Shown in pieces: positions 32,107 through 43,074 of a stretch of DNA of 64,000 bases. A model generated the notes under the pieces. The model was given only the letters and a program-made list of their open reading frames with translations, was not told the DNA's origin and made no database searches. The stretch spans positions 41,258,023 to 41,322,022 of the forward strand of contig OW388296.1 of NCBI GenBank assembly GCA_936450465.1, in the 5' to 3' direction. Every line of letters starts with the position of its first letter. Position 1 is the stretch's first letter. Both the position numbers and the translations under genes were made by a program. Origin of the DNA: Gibbula magus (taxonomy: Eukaryota; Mollusca; Gastropoda; Trochida; Trochidae).

Positions 32107-33120
32107 TCAGTGCACGACCGTAAAGTTCTTAGTATCAGAGCCAAACACATTGGATGCCGTGCACTGGTACGTGTCATAGTCGAATGACGTCACATGCGGG
32201 ATATCAAGTACTGGACTCTTCACATTCGGGTAATTCGTCCACGTTACTGTTGGCGGCGGCACGCCATTAGCGTAGCAATGAAGGTAAACGGGGCTCCCGA
32301 GTGAGGCGTGTTGTACCTCACTCTCTGGTCCTCCAATCGTCGGTTTCTTCAGACACTCACATCCGACCTTTAATTTGTCCCTGTATGCGCCCCTTTGACC
32401 CGGTTCCCCCTTTTGACCTTTAACCCCGGCTAAACCCGGGATCCCTTTAGCCCCCTTTGGACCTTGAGGTCCTCTCAGCCCTGCACTTCCGGGAATACCC
32501 GTGACTCCTCTTGCTCCCTTCTCTCCCCTGATTCCTGCACTTCCGGGCTCGCCTTTAGGACCAATGGTGCCCTTAAGTCCGGAAATACCTGCGTCTCCAT
32601 CAGACCCTTTAGGACCAGCTGCACCTGGTCTGCCTGCTACTCCTTTGGGTGCCACATTTCCAGGTAGACCTCTGACACCTTTGGTTCCCTTTGGCCCTTG
32701 AAGACCTTGAACTCCTTTCAACCCAGGAGGCCCCTGTGCTCCCTGAGGTCCCTTGTCCCCGACCGGTCCCTGGTCCCCTATGTCTCCCTGTTTACACACC
32801 TTGTTTTTATCGTTACAGTGCTGTTCTATCACGGCTTCCTGTGTCTTCAGGAGGTCCATGAAGATGTCTTCTATACCTGCACGTTTGTTGTGCTCCGTTG
32901 GTGTCACGATCTCCCGAACTGTGCGTCGCAGTTTGTCCTTGGATGTGTACTCAGAGTCTGTAAACAGGTCATCTATGGCCATTTCAAGATCTAAATCTGA
33001 AGCCTCCAGGTCTCTGATGTTGTTACATTGTACAAACGTCACTATGACAACAGCTACGGTATTCAAGACCACAAAAATGGTCAAAAAGATCACAGACTTG
33101 CCTATACCATCAGACGCCAT
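32107..33120 (-). CDS. Type II membrane collagen-like protein with C-terminal Ig domain
   Basis: 337 codons, single uninterrupted frame. The ATG at 33120 (MASDGIGK, context AGCAATATGG) is preferred; the frame opens upstream at 33168 only with a non-ATG codon. Residues 1-8 are cytoplasmic, about 9-30 a membrane helix (VIFLTIFVVLNTVAVVIVTF), about 31-111 an acidic, helix-rich neck with several Cys. Residues 112-246 are 45 collagen triplets with one Gly-to-Ala break (NVAPKG). Residues about 255-337 form an I-set Ig domain (YLHCYANG... DTYQCTASNVFG). This is an extracellular trimeric stalk with a binding head, as in collagenous scavenger receptors or gliomedin-type proteins, but with Ig instead of olfactomedin. 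The ligand is unknown. Confidence 0.85.
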   Translation of the reverse strand: MASDGIGKSVIFLTIFVVLNTVAVVIVTFVQCNNIRDLEASDLDLEMAIDDLFTDSEYTSKDKLRRTVREIVTPTEHNKRAGIEDIFMDLLKTQEAVIEQHCNDKNKVCKQGDIGDQGPVGDKGPQGAQGPPGLKGVQGLQGPKGTKGVRGLPGNVAPKGVAGRPGAAGPKGSDGDAGISGLKGTIGPKGEPGSAGIRGEKGARGVTGIPGSAGLRGPQGPKGAKGIPGLAGVKGQKGEPGQRGAYRDKLKVGCECLKKPTIGGPESEVQHASLGSPVYLHCYANGVPPPTVTWTNYPNVKSPVLDIPHVTSFDYDTYQCTASNVFGSDTKNFTVVH

Positions 33121-33539
33121 ATTGCTAACCTGGTCTGTAAGAGTCTTATCACAACACCACGTAGACAAGATAAGACATCTAGTTGTCTTTTAATCATAAG
33201 CTTTAACGTAGGTCTTCTTATCTTATATTGTGGCTCAACATTAACCTAGATTCTAGGAGGACATATAAATATTCTAATACTCGTCCCCTGTGTCCATGAT
33301 TTATGTCTTTTAAGTTCAATAACATACCTTTGACACAACCACCAACATAGAATACGCTCTCTGAGTAAATTTGCGTATGCACCACTAGTGCGGTGTTCAA
33401 CTTCATGGGTTTAGGATTAAGGTATAAGTGGATCCATCTATAGCGTCTTCGAGATTTTGCTTTTCGTATAAACATAAATTTCCACTGATGACATTCACTC
33501 ACAAAATCAATCCAAGCGTCACTATTTCTGCTTTACAAC

Positions 33540-33732
33540 GCTGTGGTCTTAAATGGATATCGTGTCGATTCCGGATTCTCCCAAATTTTGGCGGATCCTT
33601 GAGAATCCAGAAGAATCCGGAAGAATCCGGCAAGCGGATTCCACCACTTTTTGTCCTGTGATTGTAAGTGCCAGCGTCGTCATCACGAGAACAACTCCTA
33701 GTAGAGCAAACCCCGCCGACCCTACCCCCCTT
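33540..33732 (-). repeat. Partial duplication of the ZP gene last exon
   Basis: 53 bp at 33664-33716 repeat 33824-33876 almost exactly. The repeated segment encodes the membrane helix FALLGVVLVMTTLALT. In the downstream copy it is followed by unrelated sequence, so it is probably a non-coding duplication remnant behind the gene. Confidence 0.65.
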
Positions 33733-33959
33733 CTACCAATCATCATCACTGTCCAAAAGCCTTTCCAAAGAGGCAAGGTCACTCCTTCGCGATCTGTCCT
33801 CCTCGTCTGATTTAAAGATGAGTGTAAGTGCCAGCGTCGTCATCACGAGAACAACTCCTAGTAAGGCAAACCCCGCTGCCATCACTGCGTGTGTTTTCTC
33901 TGGTTTCACGGGTGTCCTTGCTTTTCTTTGAATAAGTTTCTCGTTGGTCTGACTGTGTT
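33733..33959 (-). CDS. ZP gene exon 5 (last): membrane helix and tail
   Basis: Acceptor CGTGTTTCAG|AA; the first two bases complete Glu282. Encodes a basic ectodomain stem, the membrane helix AAGFALLGVVLVMTTLALT and the tail ending DSDDDW before the stop. Confidence 0.8.
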
Positions 33960-36900
33960 CTGAAACACGAAAGTTTTGTTTTATATAAGCCAAATGTCAT
34001 CTACATGTACATTACTGCAACTTGGTCTGCAGTGTGTTGACCATACAGTTGTGACGACATATAGTTTATATGTTCATTTCTAAAAAATAATGAGGTGAGG
34101 TGAGTTGGGGTTTAACGCCGCTTTCAAGAGTATTTCACTTATATCACGGCTGCTAGTATTATTGCACTGGGAAAGCTCGCAACGCCATGTGGCTATGTAT
34201 TGCGGTGAAACCTGCGAGCAACGGCTGGAACTAGCGAACTATGGGTGGTACTGCGCTGAAATTCAGTGTAGCATTGCACCCAAATCTTACTGCATGTAGA
34301 ACAGTTCTCTACTGCAGACAAAGTTGCCGTGCCCCTGGCGGCATTCGAACCCCGGACCTCTTGATCCGAAGCCGAACGCGCTAACCACTGCGCTATCCCG
34401 CCCCTAAAAATAATGAAGCAAGAGAACAATATGATGACGTCACAAGTATCATTATGGGTCATCATCTTGTTTATGTCTTAGACTTTTGAATCATGTGCTT
34501 GATGATGAAACTGCTGATGTTAAGGACATGGCGTCGATTTCCAAAATCACAAACGCTGGGGTAAATTGTTCTGAAATACGTGGCGGATAATACTCCTTAT
34601 CACTATGGAGTCATTGCATACCTTATTGGGTGTTGAATCCCAACAGTGATGTTAGGTAGTTGTGCAAAATCTACTGTCAAAACAAGATCTCCAAGGCGAT
34701 AACGCTTGACCTCACAAAAGCGATATCTCTGGAGGATAAATATTGTTGCATACAAGTATCTAAAATTTGATGTGCCGGGTGATGTTTTGACACTTTCGCA
34801 CGAGTTAATCCACCTTGCACGATTTGCACGTGCTGCCCGAGATATCAGTGTCATTAAACAACTGGATGCTGCGGGAAATTGCCATGAGAGGGTTGCACTG
34901 TTTATTTGTGTACGAATACAATAAATGTGAGAAGTAACTTTTCAAGTGAATGTGTAATTTGTCTTATATTATATTCAATTGTATATATGAGACAAATTAT
35001 ATATTATATTATATTATATTACATGTATATTATATTATATTATATTATATTATATTATATTATATTATATTATATTATATTATATTATATTATATTATAT
35101 TATATAATAGACAAAATAAGTGTGGGATATTTCAATTTTTAAGATTGGTATTTTATCAGTATGTCAATGAATAAATAAGTCAGTATTTACAATACCAAAA
35201 TCTACATATTATCCCTAATTATTTGATTTTAAGTATATTATACGAATAAACCTTACATTAGTTATCCATGTGATGCAAACCGTTTTGAAAGCAAACTGTT
35301 ATCTGCAGTTATGAAGATGTAATGCATATAAACCATGAACTTGCCGATTGACACAGATGAACAACTATAGCGCAATGGAGTTGTCGATGGTCGGTTATTC
35401 TGTTTCGACTATGGGACGAAGTTAAGAAGTAACTCGAAGGTTTTCATAGTATTAGTATAGTTCATACCCTGTAGCATTTCTGATGTAAATAAAACAAATA
35501 CATTATTTTCGGTTTTTGTCTCTGAGTTGGTCCTCTTGATTTATCAGTATGTTTATGATCAATTGTTTTCACAAAATCAAATAGCATATTTCGAGGAAAA
35601 TAAATTAAACGAAAAACGTTTGTCTTTAGCATTTTGACGTGTCATTGGCAAATGTGGGAAGAGAATGTCATACTCTATGTATGACGTCATCAACCTATTT
35701 CGGGCATGCACAACAGACCAAACCTAGTTCATCTGTTAAAGGACTTTTTTTTATGAATGAGGCTTTTAGCGAACAAATATTTAGACAGTTGCAACATTAA
35801 TACAACATGTTAGTTTAGGATCAGAAATCTGAAAGGAGTAACCTCGGTTGGAAGGGAATGAACCTGTTTGGGAAGAAAATGGTTCGAGGATTGAACAAAT
35901 AACGAATGTAGGAACTTCGTTCATTCACTATTCATCTGAATCAGATGGGGATGAGAAACGCATTCTTTCCAGAGGTCACTCAACTAAGATCTTCCCACGG
36001 AACCTCTGTCACATGTGGAGAACTTTCCTCGTAAACAATAAAGAATCCTGATTGGTTGTGCAGTCATTGACGTTGTTTCTAACTGAGCAAATCAGTTTCC
36101 GTAACCATCAAGAAGACTACAGTTCCTACACATATGCGATGCGCACGTGTTTCTTACAAGACAGAAGTCAGTCGGAGATGAAAGATGATTTTTGATTAGA
36201 TAAAAATATGGACAGTATTCGTATTGCAAATATTTCTCCGCTAGGGGATTTGGTATGAATGATGAAATATGACTCACTTGTACAAAGGTCAGGTTGGAAG
36301 AAATGCCTTGAGTAACTGTTGTGGGGAGGGATTGCTCAAAATAATTAAGTCTTACCACCCTGTTCATCTAATGCCAAAATGCCGTCAAGAATTTGAAAGG
36401 TTCATGTATTACATTATATTGCATTCGATTTCCTTTAAATCTAATCATTAACGAATACCATTTTCCCAAATGACGATAAAACGGTTACCTGATTTTTTAA
36501 TGCGCGTCTGCATCATTTCCCTCTTATCTGCTGGTGCACCAGAAGTATCATGTGAGAGAAAATCAAAGTGATGTTGATCTACATATGTCGTGTCCCTTTT
36601 TCTTCTGTGACGTCTGGAGTTAAGGTTTGTGACGTCATAAATGATGACGTCACAGTTGATGCGAGTGTTTTCCAGGAATAGTGAGTTTATTGAAATTAAA
36701 CTGTCTGTAGTTGACAACATCTTATAACCAGTGGATTTTCCTGGCCATCTGAAACAAATATTAATTGATATATTATTTCGAATGACAAAAGCAATTCCCA
36801 TGGCTTAACGGAACCATGTACACTCATTTTTAAACTTGATTTTCCGAAGAGAGAAGGGTGGTTTACTATTGGTGACATTATTTTTCAAATACATTTCACC

Positions 36901-38058
36901 AACTTATTTCAAAACGTGCTACTGCCCCTTTAAATTATTAATTAAATAGTTTGTTTAAATGTATGTTAGAATGTGTCGCTTACACAAGTAATAACATTTG
37001 ATATTTACCTCCTGTCATAAAATACATATTTTCCTGTATTTAGCAGATTTGGGTTTGAAGTAGATTTAATAGGCGTGGCTATGCAGGTGTTGATTGACAT
37101 GTGAAGCCACCAATCATCTGTTTGTAATGAAATCGTGATGGTCAAACTTGGGCTTGTTGTCTTGACCATGCTGTGGTCAGAAAACGTGCTGTAACAAAAT
37201 GAAATAAACATTTATTTATATTTTCCTTTTCTACATGTGAGGCGTTGTCGTTACAGAGAAAACAAATCCATATTATTAAATGCCGTGAACACAACAAATA
37301 CTATTTAGTCTCTATCCTTGAATTACATGATATATTTTTTATCAATTCGACGGCATTTTATTCTCATCATGATGAATACATGTACAAATGTGTTCCTTCG
37401 TAACTTTGTTAATCAACATGACGACAAATTCATCCCCAATGATATAAAGAATATACAGCTTAATGAGCTTGTTGAGAGAAAAATACAGTGAGTAAAAATA
37501 CGTTTGGTTATTATTGAGCAAATCAAAACAAAAATATATCAATTGACCAAGTCTTTGTGGGGCTTTTACATACGGAAAAAAAGAATTTTGGATAACAACT
37601 TCGATTCTTAATTGTTTACACGATATTTCGGAGTAAACGCTCACCCCTCCTGTTAAATAAGTTAGAATATACTCCAAAACGAGGTTGTTATCCAAAAAAT
37701 ATTGTTTTCTTAAATCAATAATTTTCTACCCACTCATCCATGGTATCATGTTGGGCAAACTGAATTACTTTGAATCCATTGCATTTAAACAACAGATGGT
37801 ATTTTAACTGTATTGTTATTGTTGGCTGAATTCTATTAGTAATTAATTATCACATTCATTGACGTATATACGTTTGTAAAAAGATATTTAAACAAAAATC
37901 AATTTTGTCTTCATTTCCGAGTTTTGAACATTCATATTAGAGAAGAAACGTATTCTTTAACTAGCATTTTCAATATTAATAACTCCTGTTTTAGGAGAGA
38001 AAACATGGATTCTGTATTCTATCGATTTTAAATTAATGTATTTGTCATAAGCCAAAAC

Positions 38059-38107
<49 letters not shown>

Positions 38108-39118
38108 TGATTTAAGTTACTGTAGTTTAATTTACCTTATTCGGTATAAGCTGTTTGTAATAAGTAAAGGAAATGGGGATATCAGATCATCTGTTGTCTT
38201 GTAGAAACAACTGACTTCTTCAATAGTTTCTTTTCCTTGGTCTTGCAATCGCTGTGACGTCATCAGCGCGTTTTCATATATAACACCACCCTTCACAATC
38301 TGAAAATGATTATTTAATTGAATAAAATGAAACATAGTAACATAGTATGGTGTCCACTGTTACTTCACTCGACTTTCCAGAGAGGTTACTCCCTTCAGAT
38401 TTCAGATCCTTACCTCTGTTCTAGAAGAGCTGAATTGGCAAATGTCAATTTAACAACGGCGTCGGTGATTGCACAAGTAGATTAACATACAACCAATCAG
38501 GACACTTCATTTCTATCAGAGAAAGTTCTCATAGAAGAACAGAGATGAGGGTCGTAAATCTGAAGGAGGTAACCTCAGTCGGAAGAGAATGAGAAATGAG
38601 AATGAGAAAGAGTTTATTGATACCGAATACAATTAATTTTAATCCAATTTAAAGCACCAATTATATGTATTTATAATTGCATTTAATCAATATGTACATG
38701 TATGGAAACACACGTTCACATGAAAATTACTTTTAAAGGGATACATATGTGATCTCGACCAATACAAACGTAAAAATTAACATAATTAATGTTCAATATG
38801 TCTAATTTACTTTTTAATATTAATCGAACCGAAATATTAAACAATAACATATTCATAACATAGAAAGTTTAAACGCACCTTTTTGATAGTTCCACATGAG
38901 TGCAGAGGAATCGTGACCTTCATCCTCCTAAGGGTCACCACGTGAACACACGACGTGTCTGTTAAGGTCACGTAACGTTTGTGAAGACCCCCGATGTATT
39001 GCTTGTCTATTGCCACCTCCATGTCACGAGAGTTACACTGCACCTTGCGAATAGTGTATGTTTGACACACGTTGATGTTCGTGTACAGAAAGAACACAAA
39101 TATTGGAACCACAAGCAT
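33733..39118 (-). CDS. ZP-domain membrane protein, five exons (gene span)
   Basis: Exons 39118-38879, 38299-38136, 37188-37009, 36748-36489 and 33959-33733 join in phase (1071 nt, 356 aa). All junctions use AG acceptors and GT donors: AAG|GTGCGT, AG|GTAAAT, GAG|GTAAAT, CAG|GTAACC. Domains: signal peptide (residues 1-19), ZP-N (about 25-130: RKVQCNSRDMEVAI, TLTDTSC, IPLHSCGT, GGVIYENAL, EEVSCFY), ZP-C (about 140-235: SLTITISLQTDDWW, SINTCIATP, TRINCDV), furin site RHRRKR (241-246), then a membrane helix (about 305-330) and an acidic tail. ZP proteins polymerise into extracellular matrices or egg coats. ZP-C has fewer Cys than usual. Intron 4 holds a SINE. Expression not shown. Confidence 0.82.
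34080..34416 (-). mobile_element. tRNA-derived SINE, full-length copy 3
   Basis: Complete SINE in intron 4 of the ZP gene. The minus-strand head GGGCGGGATAGCGCAGTGGT, with CTTCGGATC around the anticodon position and a B-box GGGGTTCGAATGCC, looks tRNA-Arg-like. Body and tail follow, with GCGGCGTTAAACCCC near the end. Target duplication CTAAAAA(A)TAATGA at 34080-34093 and 34404-34416; the element proper is 34094-34403. Confidence 0.88.
34997..35106. repeat. (TATAT)n pentanucleotide microsatellite
   Basis: About 20 units of a TTATA-type pentamer. Ile/Tyr-rich frames across it are artefacts. Confidence 0.9.
35107..36488. other. Intron 4 of the ZP gene, no further gene
   Basis: AT-rich. At 35818-35860 a piece (AAATCTGAAAGGAGTAACCTC) matches one arm of the foldback at 38382-38577, so a relic of that element is present. 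No coding motif was recognised. Confidence 0.45.
36489..36748 (-). CDS. ZP gene exon 4: end of ZP-C and furin site
   Basis: Acceptor TTTGTTTCAG|A, donor TCAG|GTAACC. Encodes RWPGKSTGYKMLS, ENTRINCDVIIYDV and the dibasic NSRRHRRKRD cleavage site. It starts at codon position 3 and ends after position 1. Confidence 0.82.
36766..36933 (-). mobile_element. TTAA MITE copy D, truncated
   Basis: Reverse-orientation copy. The intact end at 36917-36933 reads CGTGCTACTGCCCCTTTAA, and the body matches 60180-60290. The other end is lost about 17 bp upstream of ZP exon 4. Confidence 0.7.
37009..37188 (-). CDS. ZP gene exon 3: ZP linker and ZP-C start
   Basis: Acceptor TTGTTACAG|C, donor GGAG|GTAAAT. Encodes TFSDHSMVKTTSPSLTITIS, then WWLHMSINTCIATPIKS and TGKYVFYDR. 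Phase 2 in, phase 2 out. Confidence 0.82.
37576..37700 (-). mobile_element. Penelope-like terminal fragment with stem II-like hairpin
   Basis: On the minus strand GGAGGGGTGAGCGTTTACTCC folds on itself and is followed by GAAA, then GAAGTTGTTATCCAAAA, as at 45000-45118. The CTGATGA box is not conserved. A degenerate relic in intron 2 of the ZP gene. Confidence 0.55.
38061..38108. repeat. (ATC)n microsatellite
   Basis: About 15 TCA/ATC units in intron 2 of the ZP gene. Confidence 0.95.
38136..38299 (-). CDS. ZP gene exon 2: second half of ZP-N
   Basis: Acceptor CATTTTCAG|ATT (phase 0), donor AATAAG|GTAAAT. Encodes IVKGGVIYENALMTSQ, the EEVSCFYKT strand and PFPLLITNSLYR. Confidence 0.82.
38380..38580. 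mobile_element. Foldback MITE in ZP intron 1
   Basis: Arms 38382-38422 and 38536-38577 are inverted repeats of about 41 bp with several mismatches (GAGGTTACTCCCTTCAGAT against ATCTGAAGGAGGTAACCTC). The loop has no ORF. A related arm lies at 35818. Confidence 0.6.
38879..39118 (-). CDS. ZP gene exon 1: signal peptide and ZP-N start
   Basis: The ATG at 39118 opens MLVVPIFVFFLYTNINVCQT, a signal peptide, then RKVQCNSRDMEVAIDKQYIG and PLHSCGTIKK. Donor AAAAAG|GTGCGT after codon 80. An upstream acceptor-like GTTCAG just before the ATG leaves open a non-coding first exon. Confidence 0.8.
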
Positions 39119-39239
39119 ACCTGAACACCACTGATCCAGGTAGTATACACTAAGGTAAGTTTATATAAATACATATAATGTCAGCTGTTAGCGATGTCAT
39201 GGTGTATTATGAAAGTCTGTGTCTTCGCGGATGTAAGTC

Positions 39240-39775
39240 CCATATGAGTATATAGATCCAATTCGAGTTTGTAATTATAGGTTCAATTCGATTATGTTAT
39301 TATAGGTCCAAATCGAGGTTTTAATTTTAGGTTCCAATTGGAGTAATTATAGGTTCAATTCGATTATGTTATTATAGGTCCAAATCGAGGTTTTAATTTT
39401 AGGTTCCAATTGGAATAATTATAGGTCCAATTCGAATATGTAAGTATAGATCAAAATGGAGTTTGTTATTATAGGTCCACTTCAAATATGTAATTTTAGG
39501 TTCAATTCGCGATTTTATTATAGGTCCAATTCGAGTTTGTTATTATAGCTCCACTTCAAATATGTAATTTTAGGTCCAATTCGAGTATGTTATTAAAGGT
39601 CCAATTGGAGTAATTATACGTTTGTAATTATACGTCCAACTCGAGTTTTTAATTATAGGTCCAAATCGAGTTTTTAATTTGAGGTCCAATTGGAGTAATT
39701 ATACGTCCAAATCGAGTTTGTAATTATAGCTCCAATTCGAGGTTGTAATTATAGTTTCAATTCGAGTAAGTCGAA
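39240..39775. repeat. Minisatellite of about 30 bp units
   Basis: Roughly 18 diverged copies of a unit like ATAGGTCCAATTCGAGTTTG plus TAATT, with some longer (about 60 bp) period copies at the left. Non-coding. Confidence 0.85.
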
Positions 39776-41800
39776 ATAATAGCATAATCACATTGCTTTA
39801 AATTATTGTCTTAGGTGTGATATAACCGTTACAAGACAATGTCGTTGTACCAATATCAAAGAATCCGATGTCTAGAAATGAGTCTTCCAAGAATCACTGT
39901 TGATAAGTTCGAACTTTGAACACGTATCTTCAATCAAGACTCTGTCGCTGTCAATTCCTCCAATTTACACTTTGAAAAATTACTTTAATTCACGATTTTG
40001 AAGTATATCTGGATATATCGGAGAAAGTTCACAACTTTGGAATAACCTGATCCATTCACTTTTAAAACATATTACACTCAACAAGCTATTCGGGTGACAT
40101 CCCTGAGAACAGTTGTCTTCATCCATGAAACTGGCTTGGCTTCATATCTGTTGATGAAATGTGCCCTTAGAACATAGTTTTCATAGGACTTGAAAATAGT
40201 TTACATACATCAGTGTGACAGACGTCTTATAGCATGATTACACCAGACAGTCTTCCATCACATAGATTATAGATATCATCACAGGTCCACAAATGCACAG
40301 CACTGTTATATATAACTCTAAGCATTCCTGTGCATGAATATGAAACTTAATACTAATACATACAACACCTGTTCAGGTGGACACGTATTGGGCTATAGAT
40401 AGTGATATCCCCTGCCAATTATTCCTTCACCACGCATGCCAAGCTGGCGCACGGTTTGGCGTATCAATGAATAATAGTTTTCAAAAAAATATATTTACAC
40501 AATTATCGTAAACAGAAACAATTTTAAATATGAATATTAATGATATTATTCCATGGTTCGTTAGGATATCGTTATGAATAGAAATAATTAAATTTTCGTT
40601 GATTATTCTGTGGAAATAGGGTCTTTAGTGTAGATTAGTTTTATTATTTTACATTACACATGAACAATAATATATGTATTAAAGAATGACAATGTAACGA
40701 TGACATTCGTGATGAGGAGTGTCTGAGTGGAAATCTTTTTATTGCATTTATGCATTTTATCATGCATATGTAATTAGTGTAATATTTATAAAAGCACTAA
40801 TTTTGATAGATGTACTGAGGAATGTATGACCATATCTCACATTGTATTGTTTTTAAATATTCCTCTGGGGTATGACAGCATCGTCATTAGCTACACGAGA
40901 AAGTATTAGGGTTAATATGTTTCATTCGATGAACCAGAGCAAAAATTACTTTGTTATGATGAAGTGACGTCATTTACACTTGTGACATCATGTTTCATCT
41001 AGGACGTTTGTATTCTATATAAAGCTTCGGTGGATAGCCAGCTGATGTTTGAATTTATATATTTTGGTATTATTATAAACTGATAATAAAATATTAATTA
41101 TAATATATAAATGTACATATAAATTAACATTTAATCTTGCCCATGATGTACTATATTTATTAAACCCATGTCAGAATATCATTTCAATGTAAATCATTCG
41201 GTCTCGCTCGGGAAATACCAGTTTCAGACACTCGTGTCGTAATAATGGTATAAAGGTATACATAAAATATCCTCTATCAATTCAAAATTGGAAATAGATC
41301 CCCTGTACACCTACGTAAGTACAATTGTAGTTAGTGTTTATAACCAGGAGTGAGCGTATTGTTTGATTACCTCATTTAAACAAGATCTTTAGAAATGCAA
41401 TAAATACTTTATGATATATTCATGAATATATAAATGGATATTATTACCGCTGTTACGTCTATTCACATTATGCATATACACATTCCACTTTATTTGCAAC
41501 GATTGCGCTTGTGTTTACTGATGTGTTCTTTGATACATTCTATGTAACTACGACTTAAATATAAGGGAATAAACAAAACCATTGACCCTGTATTTCTCCA
41601 GGCTCTAAATAACACACTATATGACCAATCCGCGAAGGGTAGTATTTTCCTGTAAGTCACATGTTATGACGTCACAGTGTTGATTGTCACATTGGTTTTC
41701 GGTTTGAGCCAACTTGCTTTTGAGCTTCGTAGACCTCTTGATATGAAATTTGTTATTACTTATATCATTTAATCATGGATTGAGAGGTATAGGCAGAAGA
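39776..41800. other. No gene recognised
   Basis: AT-rich sequence between the minisatellite and the 15-bp satellite. No family motif, long ORF or clear repeat was seen. Confidence 0.45.
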
Positions 41801-41805
41801 GAAAT

Positions 41806-42980
41806 GTGTACGCTATATCCGTGTTCGCTATATCCGTGTGTTCGCTATATCCGTGTTCGCTATATCCGTGTTCGCTATATCCGTGTTTGCTATATCCGTG
41901 TTTGCTATAACCGTGTTCGCTATATCCGTGTTCGCTATATCCGTGTGTTCGCTATATCCGTGTGTTCGCTATATATGTGTTCGCTATATCCGTGTTCGAT
42001 ATATCCGTGTTCGCTATATCCGTGTTCGATATATCCGTGTTCGCTTTATCCGTGTGTTCGCTATATCCGTGTTCGCTATAACCGTGTTCGCTATATCCGT
42101 GTTCGATATATCCGTGTTCGCTATATCCGTGTTCGCTATATCCGTGTTCGATATATCCGTGTTCGCTTTATCCGTGTGTTCGCTATATCCGTGTTCGCTA
42201 TATCCGTGTTCCCTATATCCGTGTTCGATATGTCCGTGTTCGCTATATCCATGTTCGCTATATCCGTGTTCGATATATCCGTGTTCGCTTTATCCGTGTG
42301 TTCGCTATATCCGTGTTCGCTATAACCGTGTTCGCTATATCCGTGTTCGCTATATCCGTGTTCGCTATATCCGTGTTCGCTATATCCGTGTGTTCGCTAT
42401 ATCCGTGTTCGCTATATCCGTGTACGCTATATCCGTGTGTTCGCTATATCCGTGTTCGCTATATCCGTGTTAGATATATCCGTGTTCGCTATATCCGTGT
42501 TCGCTATATCCGTGTACGCTATATCCGTGTTCGCTATATCCGTGTTCGCTATATCCGTGTTCGATATATCCGTGTTCGCTATATCCGTGTTCGCTATATC
42601 CGTGTTCGCTATATCCGTATTCGCTATATCCGTGTTCGATATATCCGTGTACGCTATATCCGTGTTCGCTAAATCCGTGTTCGATATATCCGTGTTCGAT
42701 ATATCCGTGTTCGCTATATCCGTGTTCGCTATATCCGTGTTCGATATATCCGTGTTCGCTTTATCCGTGTGTTCGCTATATCCAACACACTATATCCGTG
42801 TTCGCTATAACCGTGTTCGCTATATCCGTGTTCGCTATATCCGTGTTCGCTATATCCGTGTTCGATATATCCGTGTTCGCTATATCCGTGTTCGCTATAT
42901 CCGTGTTCGATATATCCGTGTTCGCTATATCCGTGTTCGCTATATCCGTGTTCGCTATATCCGTGTTCGATATATCCGAT
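41806..42980. repeat. 15-bp satellite array with higher-order structure
   Basis: About 78 tandem copies of TTCGCTATATCCGTG, with variants ATATCC/TTTATCC/TAACC and 2-bp GT slips. The unit is a multiple of three and stop-free, so both strands show long repetitive ORFs (YIRVR, FAISV and SLYPC repeats) that are not genes. The TTTATCC variant recurs at about 42046, 42167, 42289 and 42760. Confidence 0.95.
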
Positions 42981-43074
42981 ATCTGTGTTCTACTGTAATT
43001 GAAAATAGGAAAGGCACATCTAAGGGAATGCTTAACCTGTGTGTAAAGTGAATATGGAATGTACAATTCCAGAG

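Noticed and set aside
33121..33168. 16-residue N-terminal extension of the collagen-Ig protein
   Set aside because: It starts with a non-ATG codon; the ATG at 33120 has better context and gives a normal type II membrane protein.
34603..34924. ORFs on both strands in ZP intron 4
   Set aside because: Mutually overlapping frames without recognisable family; probably unannotated repeat.
34997..35106. Ile/Tyr-rich peptide frames
   Set aside because: Products of a pentanucleotide microsatellite.
41806..42980. CRISPR-like array
   Set aside because: Units are contiguous 15-mers without unique spacers, in a eukaryotic context.
41750..43051. Six long plus and minus ORFs with YIRVR, FAISV, SLYPC or NTDIA repeats
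   Set aside because: They are translations of a stop-free 15-bp satellite in every frame; no start context or domain.
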